The notes: a model not told the origin generated them from the letters alone. DNA of 64,000 nt from Capnocytophaga haemolytica (GCF_001553545.1 NZ_CP014227.1:1093001-1157000); one strand, 5' to 3'; positions 19,081 to 27,941 are shown, counted from the first letter of the stretch. Numbers and translations are program-made.

Positions 19081-20091
19081 ATGAGAGCAACGTACATTAA
19101 ATATGTGTTAAATTTTAAGCGTCCGTCGGGCACTTCTCGTGGGGTGCTGACGCAGAAGGATACTTATTTTCTTCTGCTGAATGAGGATGGAAAATTGGGC
19201 GTTGGTGAATGCGGTTTGTTGCGTACACTCAGCGTAGATGATCGTGTGGATTACGAGGAGAAGTTGGTGTGGGTTTGTGCGCATATCCACCTAGGTGAAG
19301 AACGCTTGTGGGCTGACTTAGAGGCTTTTCCATCGATACAATTCGGTGTGGAGCAAGCTTTTAGATCACTTAGAGCTGAGGCTTGGTACAATTTGTTTCC
19401 ATCGGATTTTACCTCTGGGAAGGCTCAGATACCTATCAATGGATTGGTATGGATGGGGCAGCCAGAGTTTATGAAGGCTCAGATACGTGAGAAGCTCGCA
19501 CAGGGTTTTCGCTGTATCAAAATGAAGATTGGGGCTATTGATTTTTCGGAAGAATATGCTCTTTTACAAGGAATTAGATTGGAGTTTTCACCTGAGGATA
19601 TCGAGCTACGAGTAGATGCTAATGGGGCTTTTGCGCCTGAGCAGGCAATGGATTACCTCAATCGATTGGCTGACTTGCAGTTACACTCTATTGAGCAGCC
19701 TATCAAGGCAGGGCAGTGGGAGGCTATGGCACGCTTGTGTGAGCGGACGCCTTTGCCAATAGCTCTTGATGAGGAGCTTATTGGGGTGTTTTCAAAGGAA
19801 GAAAAGCAGCGATTACTGGAGGCAATTCGTCCGCAGTATATTATCTTAAAACCTTCATTGATAGGCGGATATAAGGGATCTGAACAATGGATAACTCTGG
19901 CGGAGAGTTTGAACATTGGCTGGTGGGTAACCAGCGCACTTGAGAGCAATATAGGCTTGAATGCGATTGCCCAGTGGACATATATGCTTGGCAACCCTTT
20001 GCCACAGGGCTTGGGTACGGGCAGTTTGTATACTAACAATATCCCTTTCCCATTGGAAGTGAAGGATGGCAAGTTGGGGCTTAGGCTTTAG
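19081..20091 (+). CDS. menC: o-Succinylbenzoate synthase-like enolase-superfamily enzyme (MenC)
   Basis: 336 residues in the mandelate-racemase/muconate-lactonising group. The second catalytic Lys motif is visible as K147-M-K149, the first metal ligand is D179 (VDANGAF), and the ALDEE and ILKPSLIGG segments follow. MenC dehydrates SHCHC to o-succinylbenzoate in menaquinone synthesis, the main respiratory quinone in this phylum. An in-frame start at 19057 exists, but ATG 19081 follows an A-rich region and gives the usual N-terminus. The gene overlaps the convergent mnmD stop by 11 bases. Other men genes are not nearby, so a dipeptide-epimerase-like role cannot be fully excluded. Confidence 0.82.
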   Translation: MRATYIKYVLNFKRPSGTSRGVLTQKDTYFLLLNEDGKLGVGECGLLRTLSVDDRVDYEEKLVWVCAHIHLGEERLWADLEAFPSIQFGVEQAFRSLRAEAWYNLFPSDFTSGKAQIPINGLVWMGQPEFMKAQIREKLAQGFRCIKMKIGAIDFSEEYALLQGIRLEFSPEDIELRVDANGAFAPEQAMDYLNRLADLQLHSIEQPIKAGQWEAMARLCERTPLPIALDEELIGVFSKEEKQRLLEAIRPQYIILKPSLIGGYKGSEQWITLAESLNIGWWVTSALESNIGLNAIAQWTYMLGNPLPQGLGTGSLYTNNIPFPLEVKDGKLGLRL

Positions 20092-20743
20092 TAGCACGGA
20101 GCATTTCTCTTTTTCCTGGGGGTCCTTGTAGTCTTTCGACCGTGAAACCGCAGGCAGTCATTGCGCGTCGCACGCTTCCTTTGGCGGCGTAGGTTACTAA
20201 GATACCATTGGTTTTGAGGGCATTATACATTTTCTGGAAGATATCTTCCTGCCAGAGTTCAGGTTGCACTTGAGCGCCAAAAGCATCGAAGTAGATAAGG
20301 TCGAATTGGGAGAGGTCGTTAATCTCTTGGAAAAACTGTTTTCTTTTTTTTAAAATAAAATGGCTATTGAGGGTAACTTCTTCATTCCAAGGGCATTGGT
20401 GCATCTTAGCAAAGAGAGGGGCAAGTGCTGGCTGCTGTAATAGCTCACAGTAGTTCATCTGCGAGGCTTCTTGCCACGATAGGGGGTAGGCTTCGATGGT
20501 TTCGTAATGTACATTGAGGTTGAGATGGGGCTGCTCAGCCAAAGTAGCCAAGGCGTTAAGCCCTGTGCCAAAGCCTATTTCGAGGATTGAAATATTTTGG
20601 TTACTGAACAGAGCAAGCCCGTTTTTGATAAAGACGTGCTTGGTTTCCTGAATAGCGCCGTGCGTGGAATGGAAGCTCTCACCCCACTCGGGGATGCGAA
20701 AAGAGGTGGAACCGTCGTCAGTAGTGATAATTTCTCTCTTCAT
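20081..20743 (-). CDS. mnmD: tRNA 5-(aminomethyl)-2-thiouridine methyltransferase MnmD (stand-alone)
   Basis: 220 residues. Stand-alone SAM-dependent methyltransferase equivalent to the N-terminal domain of E. coli MnmC, finishing mnm5s2U34 in tRNA anticodons. Visible motifs are the SAM-binding EIGFGTGLNAL, the DLIYFDAFGAQVQPELW block and the C-terminal GFTVERLQGPPGKREM, all characteristic of the DUF752 family. No FAD oxidase domain is fused. It is convergent with menC and divergent from ilvE, with which it shares a 110-bp promoter region. Confidence 0.9.
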   Translation of the reverse strand: MKREIITTDDGSTSFRIPEWGESFHSTHGAIQETKHVFIKNGLALFSNQNISILEIGFGTGLNALATLAEQPHLNLNVHYETIEAYPLSWQEASQMNYCELLQQPALAPLFAKMHQCPWNEEVTLNSHFILKKRKQFFQEINDLSQFDLIYFDAFGAQVQPELWQEDIFQKMYNALKTNGILVTYAAKGSVRRAMTACGFTVERLQGPPGKREMLRATKA

Positions 20744-20802
20744 AATATATTGTTTATCAATTTATTATTTCTTTTTGCAAGAAAAATACAACTTTGAAAA
20801 GG

Positions 20803-20836
20803 CAAAGATATGAAATAAAAGTGTACTTTTGTCAAA
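20803..20836 (-). promoter_or_regulatory. mnmD promoter, overlapping the ilvE -7 element
   Basis: The minus-strand TATCTTTG (20803-20810) has TTTG (20833-20836) at 22 nt. On the plus strand, TACTTTTG at 20824-20831 is the likely -7 element for ilvE. The two divergent promoters overlap physically, so RNA polymerase probably cannot use both at once. Confidence 0.55.
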
Positions 20837-20853
20837 AAATTAATAAGATCGTT

Positions 20854-21909
20854 ATGGTAGATATTAAGATAACACCAATAGAGGAGAGCCGTATCAGTCA
20901 GGTTGACTTTACGTCGTTAGTTTTTGGCAAGGAGTTTTCGGACTATATGTTCGTATGTGCTTATAGGGAGGGGCGTTGGCAGCAACCAGAGATTAAGCCT
21001 TATGCGCCTATCTCGTTGATGCCTTCGGCGAGTGTGTTCCATTACGGGCAGGCGGTGTTTGAGGGGATGAAGGCTTACAAGGATGAAGCGGGGCGTGTGT
21101 TTTTGTTTCGTCCGTGGGAGAACTATCGTCGTTTGAACCGCTCGTGTGAGCGATTGGCAATGCCAGCCTTTCCTGAGGAATGGTTTGACGCTGGCTTGAA
21201 GCAACTTTTAGGGCTTGATAAAGAGTGGATAAAGCAAGGCGTTGGCAATTCGCTTTATATACGACCGTTTATGATTGCTACTAGTGCAGGAGTGAAGGCG
21301 TCGGCGGCTACGGAATACCTTTTTGTTATCATCACTTCGCCAGTGCAGTCGTACTACGATGGTGATGTGAAGGTGAAGATTGCTGATTATTACAGCCGTG
21401 CCGCTAATGGAGGTTTTGGCTATGCGAAGGCTGCGGGGAACTATGCGGGGCAGTTTTTCCCAACGGCTGAGGCTGCTAAGGAAGGCTATCAGCAAGTGAT
21501 GTGGACGGATGATGCTACCCACGAATTTTTAGAAGAGTCAGGAACGATGAACTTGTATTTCCGTATTGCAGATAAGTTAATTACGTGCCCTGTGAGTGAA
21601 CGGATTTTAGATGGGGTGACTCGTAAGAGTATCTTGGAGTTGGCACCTCGCTTAGGTATTGAAACAGAAGTGCGTAAGGTGCGTGTGCAGGAGCTTATTA
21701 AGGCTTCGGAGAACGGCACATTGCAAGAGGCTTTTGGTTGCGGGACAGCAGCAGTGGTTAGCCCTATTTCGGGCTTTGGATACAAGGGGAAGGATTATGC
21801 TATTCATCGCCCTAAAGAGTTGTATGCTAACAAGATAAAAGAAACTATATTGGATATACAGTACAATAGGGGAGAAGACCCTTTTGGCTGGCGAGAAGAA
21901 GTAAAATAA
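20854..21909 (+). CDS. ilvE: Branched-chain amino acid aminotransferase
   Basis: 351 residues, PLP fold type IV. It catalyses the last step of Leu/Ile/Val synthesis and the first step of their breakdown. Typical segments are VFHYGQAVFEGMKAY, a YIRPFMIATS block, the lysine in GYAKAAGNYAG, EESGTMNLYF and LDGVTRKSILELA. The start is ATG 20854, 23 bases after the -7 element; the longer in-frame ORF would run through the promoter. A lipoprotein gene follows after 19 bases and is probably co-transcribed. Confidence 0.95.
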   Translation: MVDIKITPIEESRISQVDFTSLVFGKEFSDYMFVCAYREGRWQQPEIKPYAPISLMPSASVFHYGQAVFEGMKAYKDEAGRVFLFRPWENYRRLNRSCERLAMPAFPEEWFDAGLKQLLGLDKEWIKQGVGNSLYIRPFMIATSAGVKASAATEYLFVIITSPVQSYYDGDVKVKIADYYSRAANGGFGYAKAAGNYAGQFFPTAEAAKEGYQQVMWTDDATHEFLEESGTMNLYFRIADKLITCPVSERILDGVTRKSILELAPRLGIETEVRKVRVQELIKASENGTLQEAFGCGTAAVVSPISGFGYKGKDYAIHRPKELYANKIKETILDIQYNRGEDPFGWREEVK

Positions 21910-21928
21910 TAATAAATAGAATTGTAAA

Positions 21929-23023
21929 ATGAAGAGATATTATTTAGTAGCTATTCTCTTGATGCTGTTTGCATTGAGTAGCTGTGGTAAAGACCAAGAT
22001 GATAAACCAACTACCGATGGAACACCTAAGCAGAAGTCTGATACGGGCGTTGATATGAGGACGCCTGATAATAATGTAAATGCCTATGCAAAGAAAGCGC
22101 TTACTGGGTCATTTGTTGATTTTTGGAGTAAGGGAGATTGGACCAAGGAGCAATGGAGTAGCTTTCTTGGAGAGATGCAAGGGTTACACCTCAATACTGT
22201 GATTGTGCAGTTTGCTGCTTATGGTGATTACACGTGGTTTGACTCAAAGAATACTTTTACAAATACTAAGTTTAAGGGGGCGCTTGGCAATCTTCTCACT
22301 GTGGCAGCAGAGAAGGGAATGGAGGTGTATATTGGGTTGTATTTTGACGGAGGGTATTGGCATAATCAGACGAATGTCAGTTGGCTACATACTCACGCCG
22401 ACCGCTGTATTGAGATAGCGCGAGAGATTCAAGCACAGTTTGGCAATAGTAAGGCTTTCAAAGGATGGTATATTCCACACGAGCCTGAGCCGAATGCTTA
22501 TAATAGTTCTGCGCTTGTGGCATCGTTCAGGGATAACTTTGTGAACAGGATTTCTAATAAGTTGCATCAACTCAATAATAAGCCTGTTGCCATTGCAGCT
22601 TTTTGGAATAGTGGTTTATCAACGCCTGATCAGCTACAGCATTTTATGGCAGAGCTGAGCAAGTGTAACCTACAAGTGATAATGCTTCAAGATGGAGTAG
22701 GGGCGAAGCACGTAACCCTCGACAGACTTGCAGCTTACTATCAGAGTGCAGAAAAGGGACTTTACACGGAGAACACCTCTTATAAAGGTGCATTTTGGAT
22801 TGACCTTGAAACATTTGAACAGATTCCTTCAGGAGAGTTTTCTTCTATTCCTGCTAATTTTGACCGTGTGAAGGGACAGATTGCAGTAGCGATAGCTGTA
22901 CCGCGTGTAAGTAAGGTGGTGTCTTTTGATTTTTATAGTGATATGTCGTCTGTAAGCCCCAAAGGAGAGCGAGCAAAGAAGCTCTATAAAGATTATCAGG
23001 GCTTTATAAATACGATAAAGTAA
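21929..23023 (+). CDS. DUF4434-type lipoprotein, TIM-barrel glycosidase-like
   Basis: 364 residues. A lipoprotein signal ends in LSSC (Cys19). The next residues are G-K-D-Q-D-D, similar to the acidic lipoprotein export signal described in Capnocytophaga canimorsus, so the protein may be surface-exposed. The body (about 58-360) looks like a (beta/alpha)8 barrel of the DUF4434 type, with VIVQFAAYGDY, a GWYIPHEPEP motif at a position typical of a catalytic Glu, and a late FWIDLETFEQ segment. I infer a glycan-related hydrolase. The substrate is unknown, and the link to the neighbouring ilvE is not obvious. Confidence 0.75.
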   Translation: MKRYYLVAILLMLFALSSCGKDQDDKPTTDGTPKQKSDTGVDMRTPDNNVNAYAKKALTGSFVDFWSKGDWTKEQWSSFLGEMQGLHLNTVIVQFAAYGDYTWFDSKNTFTNTKFKGALGNLLTVAAEKGMEVYIGLYFDGGYWHNQTNVSWLHTHADRCIEIAREIQAQFGNSKAFKGWYIPHEPEPNAYNSSALVASFRDNFVNRISNKLHQLNNKPVAIAAFWNSGLSTPDQLQHFMAELSKCNLQVIMLQDGVGAKHVTLDRLAAYYQSAEKGLYTENTSYKGAFWIDLETFEQIPSGEFSSIPANFDRVKGQIAVAIAVPRVSKVVSFDFYSDMSSVSPKGERAKKLYKDYQGFINTIK

Positions 23024-23046
23024 AAGATGAATTTCATTAGCATATT

Positions 23047-23088
23047 AAAAAAAGAGCTATTCAAATTCTTTTGAATAGCTCTTTTTTT
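23047..23088. terminator. Bidirectional terminator
   Basis: 15-bp perfect stem (23051-23065 with 23070-23084) flanked by A and T runs. It serves both the DUF4434 gene and the convergent pcm gene. Confidence 0.92.
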
Positions 23089-23112
23089 GAGTTTTTATAG
23101 ATTAAATTACAG

Positions 23113-23763
23113 TTAGGCTTTGTTTTTTAATAAGGGGACAAATTGGAATTCGCCGTATTCTGTTTTGTGGAACTCTTTTTCTGAAATGCGTTCGTAGAGG
23201 GTCATAATCTGGGTTTTATCTCCTACGGGAATGACCAATCTACCGCCGATGGCTAATTGAGCCAGTAAAGGGCGCGGTACGGATAGGGCACCTGCGGTTA
23301 CTAAAATGCGGTCAAAAGGAGCTTCTTTGGGTAATCCTTTGTAGCCATCGCCAAAGTACATTCTTGCGGGGCGGCGTATCAGTTTGGGGAGTAATACTTG
23401 GGTTTGTTTGAAGAGCTTTTCTTGGCGCTCAATGGTGAAAAGTTGCACTCCTAAATAGAGTAATATGCTTGATTGGTAGCCACTACCTGTACCTATTTCC
23501 AATACTTTTTGGCGAGGAGATACTTGTAGCAGTTCTGTTTGAAAAGCTACTGTGTAAGGTTGAGAAATGGTTTGTCCTTCGCCAATAGGGAAAGCCTTAT
23601 CTTGATAAGCGTGTTCTTCAAAGCTGTTGTCGAGAAATAAGTGGCGTGGAATAGCACGAATTGCCTCTAAAACCTTTTGGTCTTTGATACCTTTTTCTCG
23701 CAGTAAATCAGCTAATTGATTTCGTAATCCTCTATGTTTTAAAGTATCTTCTAAACTTTGCAT
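23113..23763 (-). CDS. pcm: Protein-L-isoaspartate O-methyltransferase
   Basis: 216 residues, SAM-dependent, starting repair of isoaspartyl residues in aged proteins. The family hallmarks are clear: a PRHLFLD-like N-terminal block, ISQPYTVAFQTELL, the SAM-binding EIGTGSGYQSSIL and DRILVTAGA, and a GGRLVIPVG segment. The length is normal. A good minus-strand promoter lies immediately upstream. Confidence 0.95.
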   Translation of the reverse strand: MQSLEDTLKHRGLRNQLADLLREKGIKDQKVLEAIRAIPRHLFLDNSFEEHAYQDKAFPIGEGQTISQPYTVAFQTELLQVSPRQKVLEIGTGSGYQSSILLYLGVQLFTIERQEKLFKQTQVLLPKLIRRPARMYFGDGYKGLPKEAPFDRILVTAGALSVPRPLLAQLAIGGRLVIPVGDKTQIMTLYERISEKEFHKTEYGEFQFVPLLKNKA

Positions 23764-23782
23764 TGTCGTACTTTTAAGAGCG

Positions 23783-23812
23783 CAAAATTAGTCATTTTTC
23801 TGGAATTACAAA
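23783..23812 (-). promoter_or_regulatory. Promoter of pcm
   Basis: Minus strand TAATTTTG (23783-23790) with TTTG (23809-23812) at an 18-nt spacer. Confidence 0.65.
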
Positions 23813-23912
23813 AGTGTAAAAAAATATTTTTTACTATTTTTTGTGTCAAAAATTTTAACAGTAAGAAAAAATACCTTACTTTTGTAGCGAAAAACTAAAT
23901 TATTGTGAAAAG

Positions 23913-24503
23913 ATGAGACTTTTAAAGCAAAAAGTAAATGTTCTCACAATGCTTATTTTACTGACTTCGTGTAGGATTAGAGAGGGCTCAACAGATGGGC
24001 TACAACTAGTTAAAGTTGATGATAAATACGAAGTGGAATTGCCTAACTCATTTACTAAAAGAGCAAATCTATATGATGATGCTTCCCTTCAGTATGCCAA
24101 TAACCGATCGGAGGTTTTTGTGGCAATTATAGATGAGGATAGAGATGAGACGAATGATATACTTTATGAAGTACTGAAAGACTCATTAGCAAATACATCG
24201 AAGAAGGCTTTTTTGAAATCTTTTTCTTTGAATGACTACTTTAATATTTGCAAGAAGGGCTGGTCGGATGCAAAGATGATGTATCCTGCACCTAAGGAAA
24301 TAAAGAAGGTAATGATTAATGATCGCCCAGCTTTTGTAGTAGAAACGACAGAGAATGTAAATGGCAATGAGGTTTATTATATTGTTGCAATCTTAGAGAC
24401 TGATAAGGCTTATTATCAAATTTTTACTTGGACATTGGACAGTAAGAAGGATAAATATAGCCAGCAGATGAAAGATATTATTAATTCATTTGATGAGTTG
24501 TAA
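23913..24503 (+). CDS. Small lipoprotein of unknown function (PsbP-like fold possible)
   Basis: 196 residues. The N-terminal signal ends in LLTSC (Cys20), a lipobox. Unlike the DUF4434 lipoprotein, the residues after Cys20 (RIREG) are not Lys-acidic, so it probably stays on the periplasmic side. The rest alternates beta strands with two helices (KKAFLKSFSLNDYFNIC and the last 15 residues), a pattern seen in PsbP/DUF1795-like domains, but I do not recognise a specific family. TACTTTTG at 23877-23884 is the likely -7 element. Confidence 0.7.
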   Translation: MRLLKQKVNVLTMLILLTSCRIREGSTDGLQLVKVDDKYEVELPNSFTKRANLYDDASLQYANNRSEVFVAIIDEDRDETNDILYEVLKDSLANTSKKAFLKSFSLNDYFNICKKGWSDAKMMYPAPKEIKKVMINDRPAFVVETTENVNGNEVYYIVAILETDKAYYQIFTWTLDSKKDKYSQQMKDIINSFDEL

Positions 24504-24505
24504 TA

Positions 24506-24534
24506 AAAAAGCCCTGACTTCTCAGGGCTTTTTT
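24506..24534 (+). terminator. Terminator of the small lipoprotein gene
   Basis: AAAAAGCCCTGA / TCAGGGCTTTTTT hairpin directly after the stop codon. It may also stop the convergent tRNA-Arg transcript. Confidence 0.9.
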
Positions 24535-24538
24535 ATTG

Positions 24539-24612
24539 TGACCTCGACAGGATTCAAACCTGTAACCTTCTGAGCCGTAATCAGATGCGCTATTCAGTTG
24601 CGCCACGAGGCC
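24539..24612 (-). tRNA. tRNA-Arg (ACG anticodon)
   Basis: Read on the minus strand, a full cloverleaf forms: acceptor GGCCTCG with CGAGGTC, anticodon stem TCTGA/TCAGA around loop TTACGGC (anticodon ACG, decoding CGN after deamination to inosine), and a TTCGAAT-like T loop (TTTGAAT). The discriminator base is A and the CCA end is not encoded. Confidence 0.95.
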
Positions 24613-24637
24613 ATTGTTCTATTAGTTATTACGGGTG

Positions 24638-24668
24638 CAAAGGTACGACCTTTTTTTAAACTACCAAA
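24638..24668 (-). promoter_or_regulatory. Promoter of tRNA-Arg
   Basis: Minus strand TACCTTTG (24638-24645) and TTTG (24665-24668), spacer 19 nt. Confidence 0.75.
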
Positions 24669-24822
24669 TTTTTTAAGGACTTTTTTCTAAAAAAAATATT
24701 TATACTCTAATCCATAGTTACTTTCTTGGCCTTTAGAAACCCTTATAAATGCTTAGTAAGCATTGTGTTAAAACGTTGATAGGGTTAGCTTCTTTTTGAT
24801 ATATATTTAGAGTGTTTCTTAG

Positions 24823-24851
24823 TTGCAATTTATATTTTTTTACTACCTTTG
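24823..24851 (+). promoter_or_regulatory. Promoter of the GH3-family gene
   Basis: TTG (24823-24825), an 18-nt spacer and TACCTTTG (24844-24851). It sits inside an in-frame upstream extension of the ORF and so supports ATG 24875 as the start. Confidence 0.7.
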
Positions 24852-24874
24852 CACTTCAATCAGAAGTATTAGAT

Positions 24875-26365
24875 ATGTCAGTGAAAGCCACACTCGCAAA
24901 GGTATTTGCCGCCTTGGTAAAGCGAAAAATCAATCGATGGGCAGCCGACCCTATTGCCACCCAGCAACAAGTGTTCCACAGCCTGATCGCTAAGGCTCAA
25001 AACACCGCCTTTGGCACCGACCATCGCTTTGCCGAAATTCATTCCTATGCCGATTTCACCCAGCGCATACCCATCCGCGACTACGAGGCTCTCAAACCCT
25101 ATATCGACAGGGTTGTAGAGGGCGAACGCGACGTGCTCTGGCGCGGCAAACCGCTTTACTTCGCCAAAACCTCAGGCACTACCAGCGGTGCCAAATACAT
25201 CCCTATTACCAAAGAATCAATGCCCCACCATATCGAGGCAGCACGCAATGCCATTCTCTGCTATATCAACGAGACGGGGCGCGCCGATTTCGTCGATGGC
25301 AAAATGATATTCCTGCAAGGAAGCCCTATTTTAGAGGAGAAAAACGGCATCAAACTCGGTCGCCTTTCGGGTATCTCAGCCCACTACGTCCCCGCTTACC
25401 TGCAACGTAACCGAATGCCTTCCTACAAAACCAACTGTATTGAGGATTGGGAAACTAAAATCGACGCTATTGTCTCAGAGACCTTTACCCAAGATATGAC
25501 CCTCATCAGTGGTATCCCTTCCTGGGTGCTGATGTACTTCGAACGCCTCGTAAAATGCTCGGGGCTACCCGTGGGCAAACTCTTCCCCGACTTCTCCCTC
25601 TTTATCTACGGAGGGGTAAACTATGAGCCCTACCGCCAAAAGTTCGAGTATCTTATCGGCAGAAAGGTCGATAGCATTGAGCTTTACCCCGCCAGCGAAG
25701 GCTTTTTTGCTTTCCAAGATAGCCAAAAGGAGAAGGGAATGCTACTGCTGCTCGCCTCAGGCATCTTTTATGAGTTCGTGGAGGCGGACACCTTCTTCAC
25801 CGATACGCCTAAGTGTGTACCCCTCAGCGAAGTGCAACTTGGGGTGAATTACGCCCTTGTGATCTCCACCAATGCAGGCTTATGGCGCTATAGCATCGGC
25901 GACACCGTGCAGTTTACCTCCCTTGCCCCTTACCGCATTGTGGTTACAGGGCGCATCAAGCACTTTATCTCTGCCTTTGGTGAGCACGTCATCGCCAAGG
26001 AAGTGGAAGAGGCACTGCAACAAACCTTAGAGGGCACTGAGGCGCGTGTAACCGAGTTCACAGTCGCACCGCAAGTAACGCCCCCCCAAGGACAACTGCC
26101 TTACCACGAGTGGCTCATTGAGTTCGAGAACGAGCCTGCCGATATGTCCGCCTTTGCCCTTGCCCTCGATAAGGCGATGCAACAGCAGAACACCTATTAT
26201 TACGACCTCATCCAAGGCAAAGTGCTCCAACCCTTGAAGATAACCCGCGTCGAGAAAGGCGGCTTTAATGCCTATATGAAAACCCAAGGCAAACTCGGCG
26301 GGCAGAACAAGATACAACGCCTTGCCAACGACCGATCCATAGCCGAAAAGTTACCTTTATTATAA
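24875..26365 (+). CDS. GH3 auxin-responsive-promoter family protein (acyl-adenylating amidosynthetase-like)
   Basis: 496 residues, cytoplasmic, in the ANL adenylating superfamily. Visible are the ATP/P-loop motif TSGTTSGAKYIPIT near residue 95, a YPASEGFFAFQD segment (the acyl-adenylate motif position) and the TGRIKHFISAFGEHV hinge. Plant GH3 proteins join carboxylic acids to amino acids. The role of the bacterial members is not established, and the substrates here are unknown. It is monocistronic, with its own promoter and terminator. Codon use is strikingly C-rich and G-poor in the sense strand compared with neighbours such as hemH, which may point to different ancestry. Confidence 0.88.
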   Translation: MSVKATLAKVFAALVKRKINRWAADPIATQQQVFHSLIAKAQNTAFGTDHRFAEIHSYADFTQRIPIRDYEALKPYIDRVVEGERDVLWRGKPLYFAKTSGTTSGAKYIPITKESMPHHIEAARNAILCYINETGRADFVDGKMIFLQGSPILEEKNGIKLGRLSGISAHYVPAYLQRNRMPSYKTNCIEDWETKIDAIVSETFTQDMTLISGIPSWVLMYFERLVKCSGLPVGKLFPDFSLFIYGGVNYEPYRQKFEYLIGRKVDSIELYPASEGFFAFQDSQKEKGMLLLLASGIFYEFVEADTFFTDTPKCVPLSEVQLGVNYALVISTNAGLWRYSIGDTVQFTSLAPYRIVVTGRIKHFISAFGEHVIAKEVEEALQQTLEGTEARVTEFTVAPQVTPPQGQLPYHEWLIEFENEPADMSAFALALDKAMQQQNTYYYDLIQGKVLQPLKITRVEKGGFNAYMKTQGKLGGQNKIQRLANDRSIAEKLPLL

Positions 26366-26380
26366 TATAGTTGTTATAAT

Positions 26381-26414
26381 CAATAAGCCCCGAGCGTTAG
26401 CTCGGGGCTTATTG
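26381..26414. terminator. Terminator between the GH3 gene and the tonB remnant
   Basis: Perfect 15-bp stem, CAATAAGCCCCGAGC paired with GCTCGGGGCTTATTG, loop GTTA. It lies between convergent genes, though T tracts are short. Confidence 0.8.
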
Positions 26415-26417
26415 ATT

Positions 26418-26941
26418 TTACTGATACTTAAAATTAATAGGATATTGAAATGTGATTGCAATGGGTTTCCCATCTAACTCAGCAGGTTTTAGCTTGGGTA
26501 ACTTTTCTATAATTCGCTTAGCTTCATTCTCTAAGAGAGGGTGAGAACCTTTTACATCTACCACAGTAATTGTACCATCAATATTGATACGAAAATTGAC
26601 ATTCACACGCCCTTGTATTCCTTGCTCAAGAGCTGATGGAGGATAGGTGAATGTACTACTTACGTGTTTGTCAAGATTGTTTTTGAAGCACTTTATTTGC
26701 TCTTCGGTTACTACATCTTTACAAGCTTCAAACATAGGCATTTTATCTACTATCTGATTGCCAATATGCAAGAAGGTGTATTTATTTCATTATGAGTTGA
26801 GTTAGCTGTTTTTACTTTTGCTTCTTCTTTATCATTCCTTTTCTTTATAGGTTGACTATCTATATCACTTAGTAGATAGATACAAATGGCAATAAAGAAA
26901 ATTACTGTTAGGCTTAGCACTATGTTTGCTTTATTCTTCAT
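26418..26941 (-). pseudogene. Frameshifted TonB-family protein (two overlapping fragments)
   Basis: The N-terminal fragment (26941 down to 26750, 63 codons) has a membrane anchor (about residues 6-24) and a Lys/Glu-rich linker. The C-terminal fragment (open from 26771 to 26418, other frame) is a complete TonB C-terminal domain: DKMPMFEACKD, FTYPPSALEQGIQGRVNV and NIDGTITVVDVKG, ending FQYPINFKYQ. Both parts match the order in the two intact TonB paralogues just upstream, so a single-base indel around 26755-26790 would rejoin them. The C-terminal piece has only a TTG as a possible start. A sequencing error or a real divergent small protein remains possible. Confidence 0.7.
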
Positions 26942-26966
26942 AGCTCTAGTATTTTATTTATAGCAA

Positions 26967-26996
26967 AAACCCTGAGCCTAAACTCAGGGCTTTTCA
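26967..26996 (-). terminator. Terminator after the second tonB
   Basis: On the minus strand GCCCTGAG...CTCAGGGTTTTTG: a hairpin with a T run, just after the stop at 27004. Confidence 0.85.
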
Positions 26997-27003
26997 TTCT
27001 GGA

Positions 27004-27735
27004 TTATTGTTGTAACACAAAGTTGATGGGGTATGCAAAGGTAACTGCAGTGGCTTTGTTTCTTTGCTTACCAGGGATGAGCTTAGGCAGTTTCTTGATA
27101 ATACGTTCTGCTTCAGCTTCTAATAGTTTGTCAGGACCGCGAGTACCCAATACAGTGATGCTGCCATCAGTGTTGATACGGAAGCTGACAAATACCTTTC
27201 CTTGTACGCCCATATCTAAAGCCGCCTGAGGATAGACGAAGTTCTTAGAAACGTGTCTGTTTAAAGCCTCTTGGAAGCATTTAGCTTGTTGTGCTTTAGG
27301 TACGTTTTCACATTCTTTGAACATTGGTTTTTCCTCAATGACATAGAAAGATACTTCGGGCTCTTCAACCACTACGGGTTCAGGAGTTTGAATTACACCT
27401 GGGTCAATAATAGGGCTCTTTTTGTTGTCTTCAGTAGAAGCGATGGTAGTCTCAATGATATGAGCGTCATTATCTACCACATTTACCGCAGGAACTACTT
27501 GCGGAGGTGGTGGTGGAGGGGTCACGGGGATTGTAGGCTGCTCAATAGTTACAGCCACAGGGTCTTCATCAAGAACTTTGTCAAAGTCTGATTTTCGATT
27601 ATCTAAGTTGCTCTTGTCGTACATCTTGGATTCAAAACCCCATAGCGTAAAGCCTGAGATCACAGCGAAACCAATAGCGAAAAAGAGCCCTGAACTTTTA
27701 GATAAGTCGGCTTTTGGATTTTTCTTTGGATACAT
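27004..27735 (-). CDS. Energy transducer TonB (paralogue 2)
   Basis: 243 residues. Couples the inner-membrane ExbBD motor to outer-membrane TonB-dependent transporters. Domains: a basic N-terminus, one transmembrane helix (about 15-34), a periplasmic linker with an acidic stretch and a proline run (about 73-80), and a TonB C-terminal domain (about 150-243: FVYPQAALDMGVQGKV, then NTDGSITVLGTRG and VTFAYPINF). It is clearly a tandem duplicate of the next gene. exbB and exbD are not in the window. Confidence 0.93.
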   Translation of the reverse strand: MYPKKNPKADLSKSSGLFFAIGFAVISGFTLWGFESKMYDKSNLDNRKSDFDKVLDEDPVAVTIEQPTIPVTPPPPPPQVVPAVNVVDNDAHIIETTIASTEDNKKSPIIDPGVIQTPEPVVVEEPEVSFYVIEEKPMFKECENVPKAQQAKCFQEALNRHVSKNFVYPQAALDMGVQGKVFVSFRINTDGSITVLGTRGPDKLLEAEAERIIKKLPKLIPGKQRNKATAVTFAYPINFVLQQ

Positions 27736-27941
27736 AATGAATCTTTTTTGAAAGTTATTAAAAAAACTACTGCGACAATTATCTAAAAAGCTTTTTATTG
27801 TTTTGTCATTATGTGTAAATCAACAACTGTGCCAAAGTGGTGTTTTGAAGTCTTATTCCTTTGAAAAAGTTTTTAAGTGTTTGTTTATTTGTATGTTATA
27901 TAAAGGTAGAATTGCTTTAGGACTGTAAAAATATTACTCTA

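Noticed and set aside
24740..24795. Structured element or riboswitch before the GH3 gene
   Set aside because: Only a 7-bp hairpin (AATGCTT/AAGCATT) and a short outer pairing exist, and they lie upstream of the predicted start of transcription.
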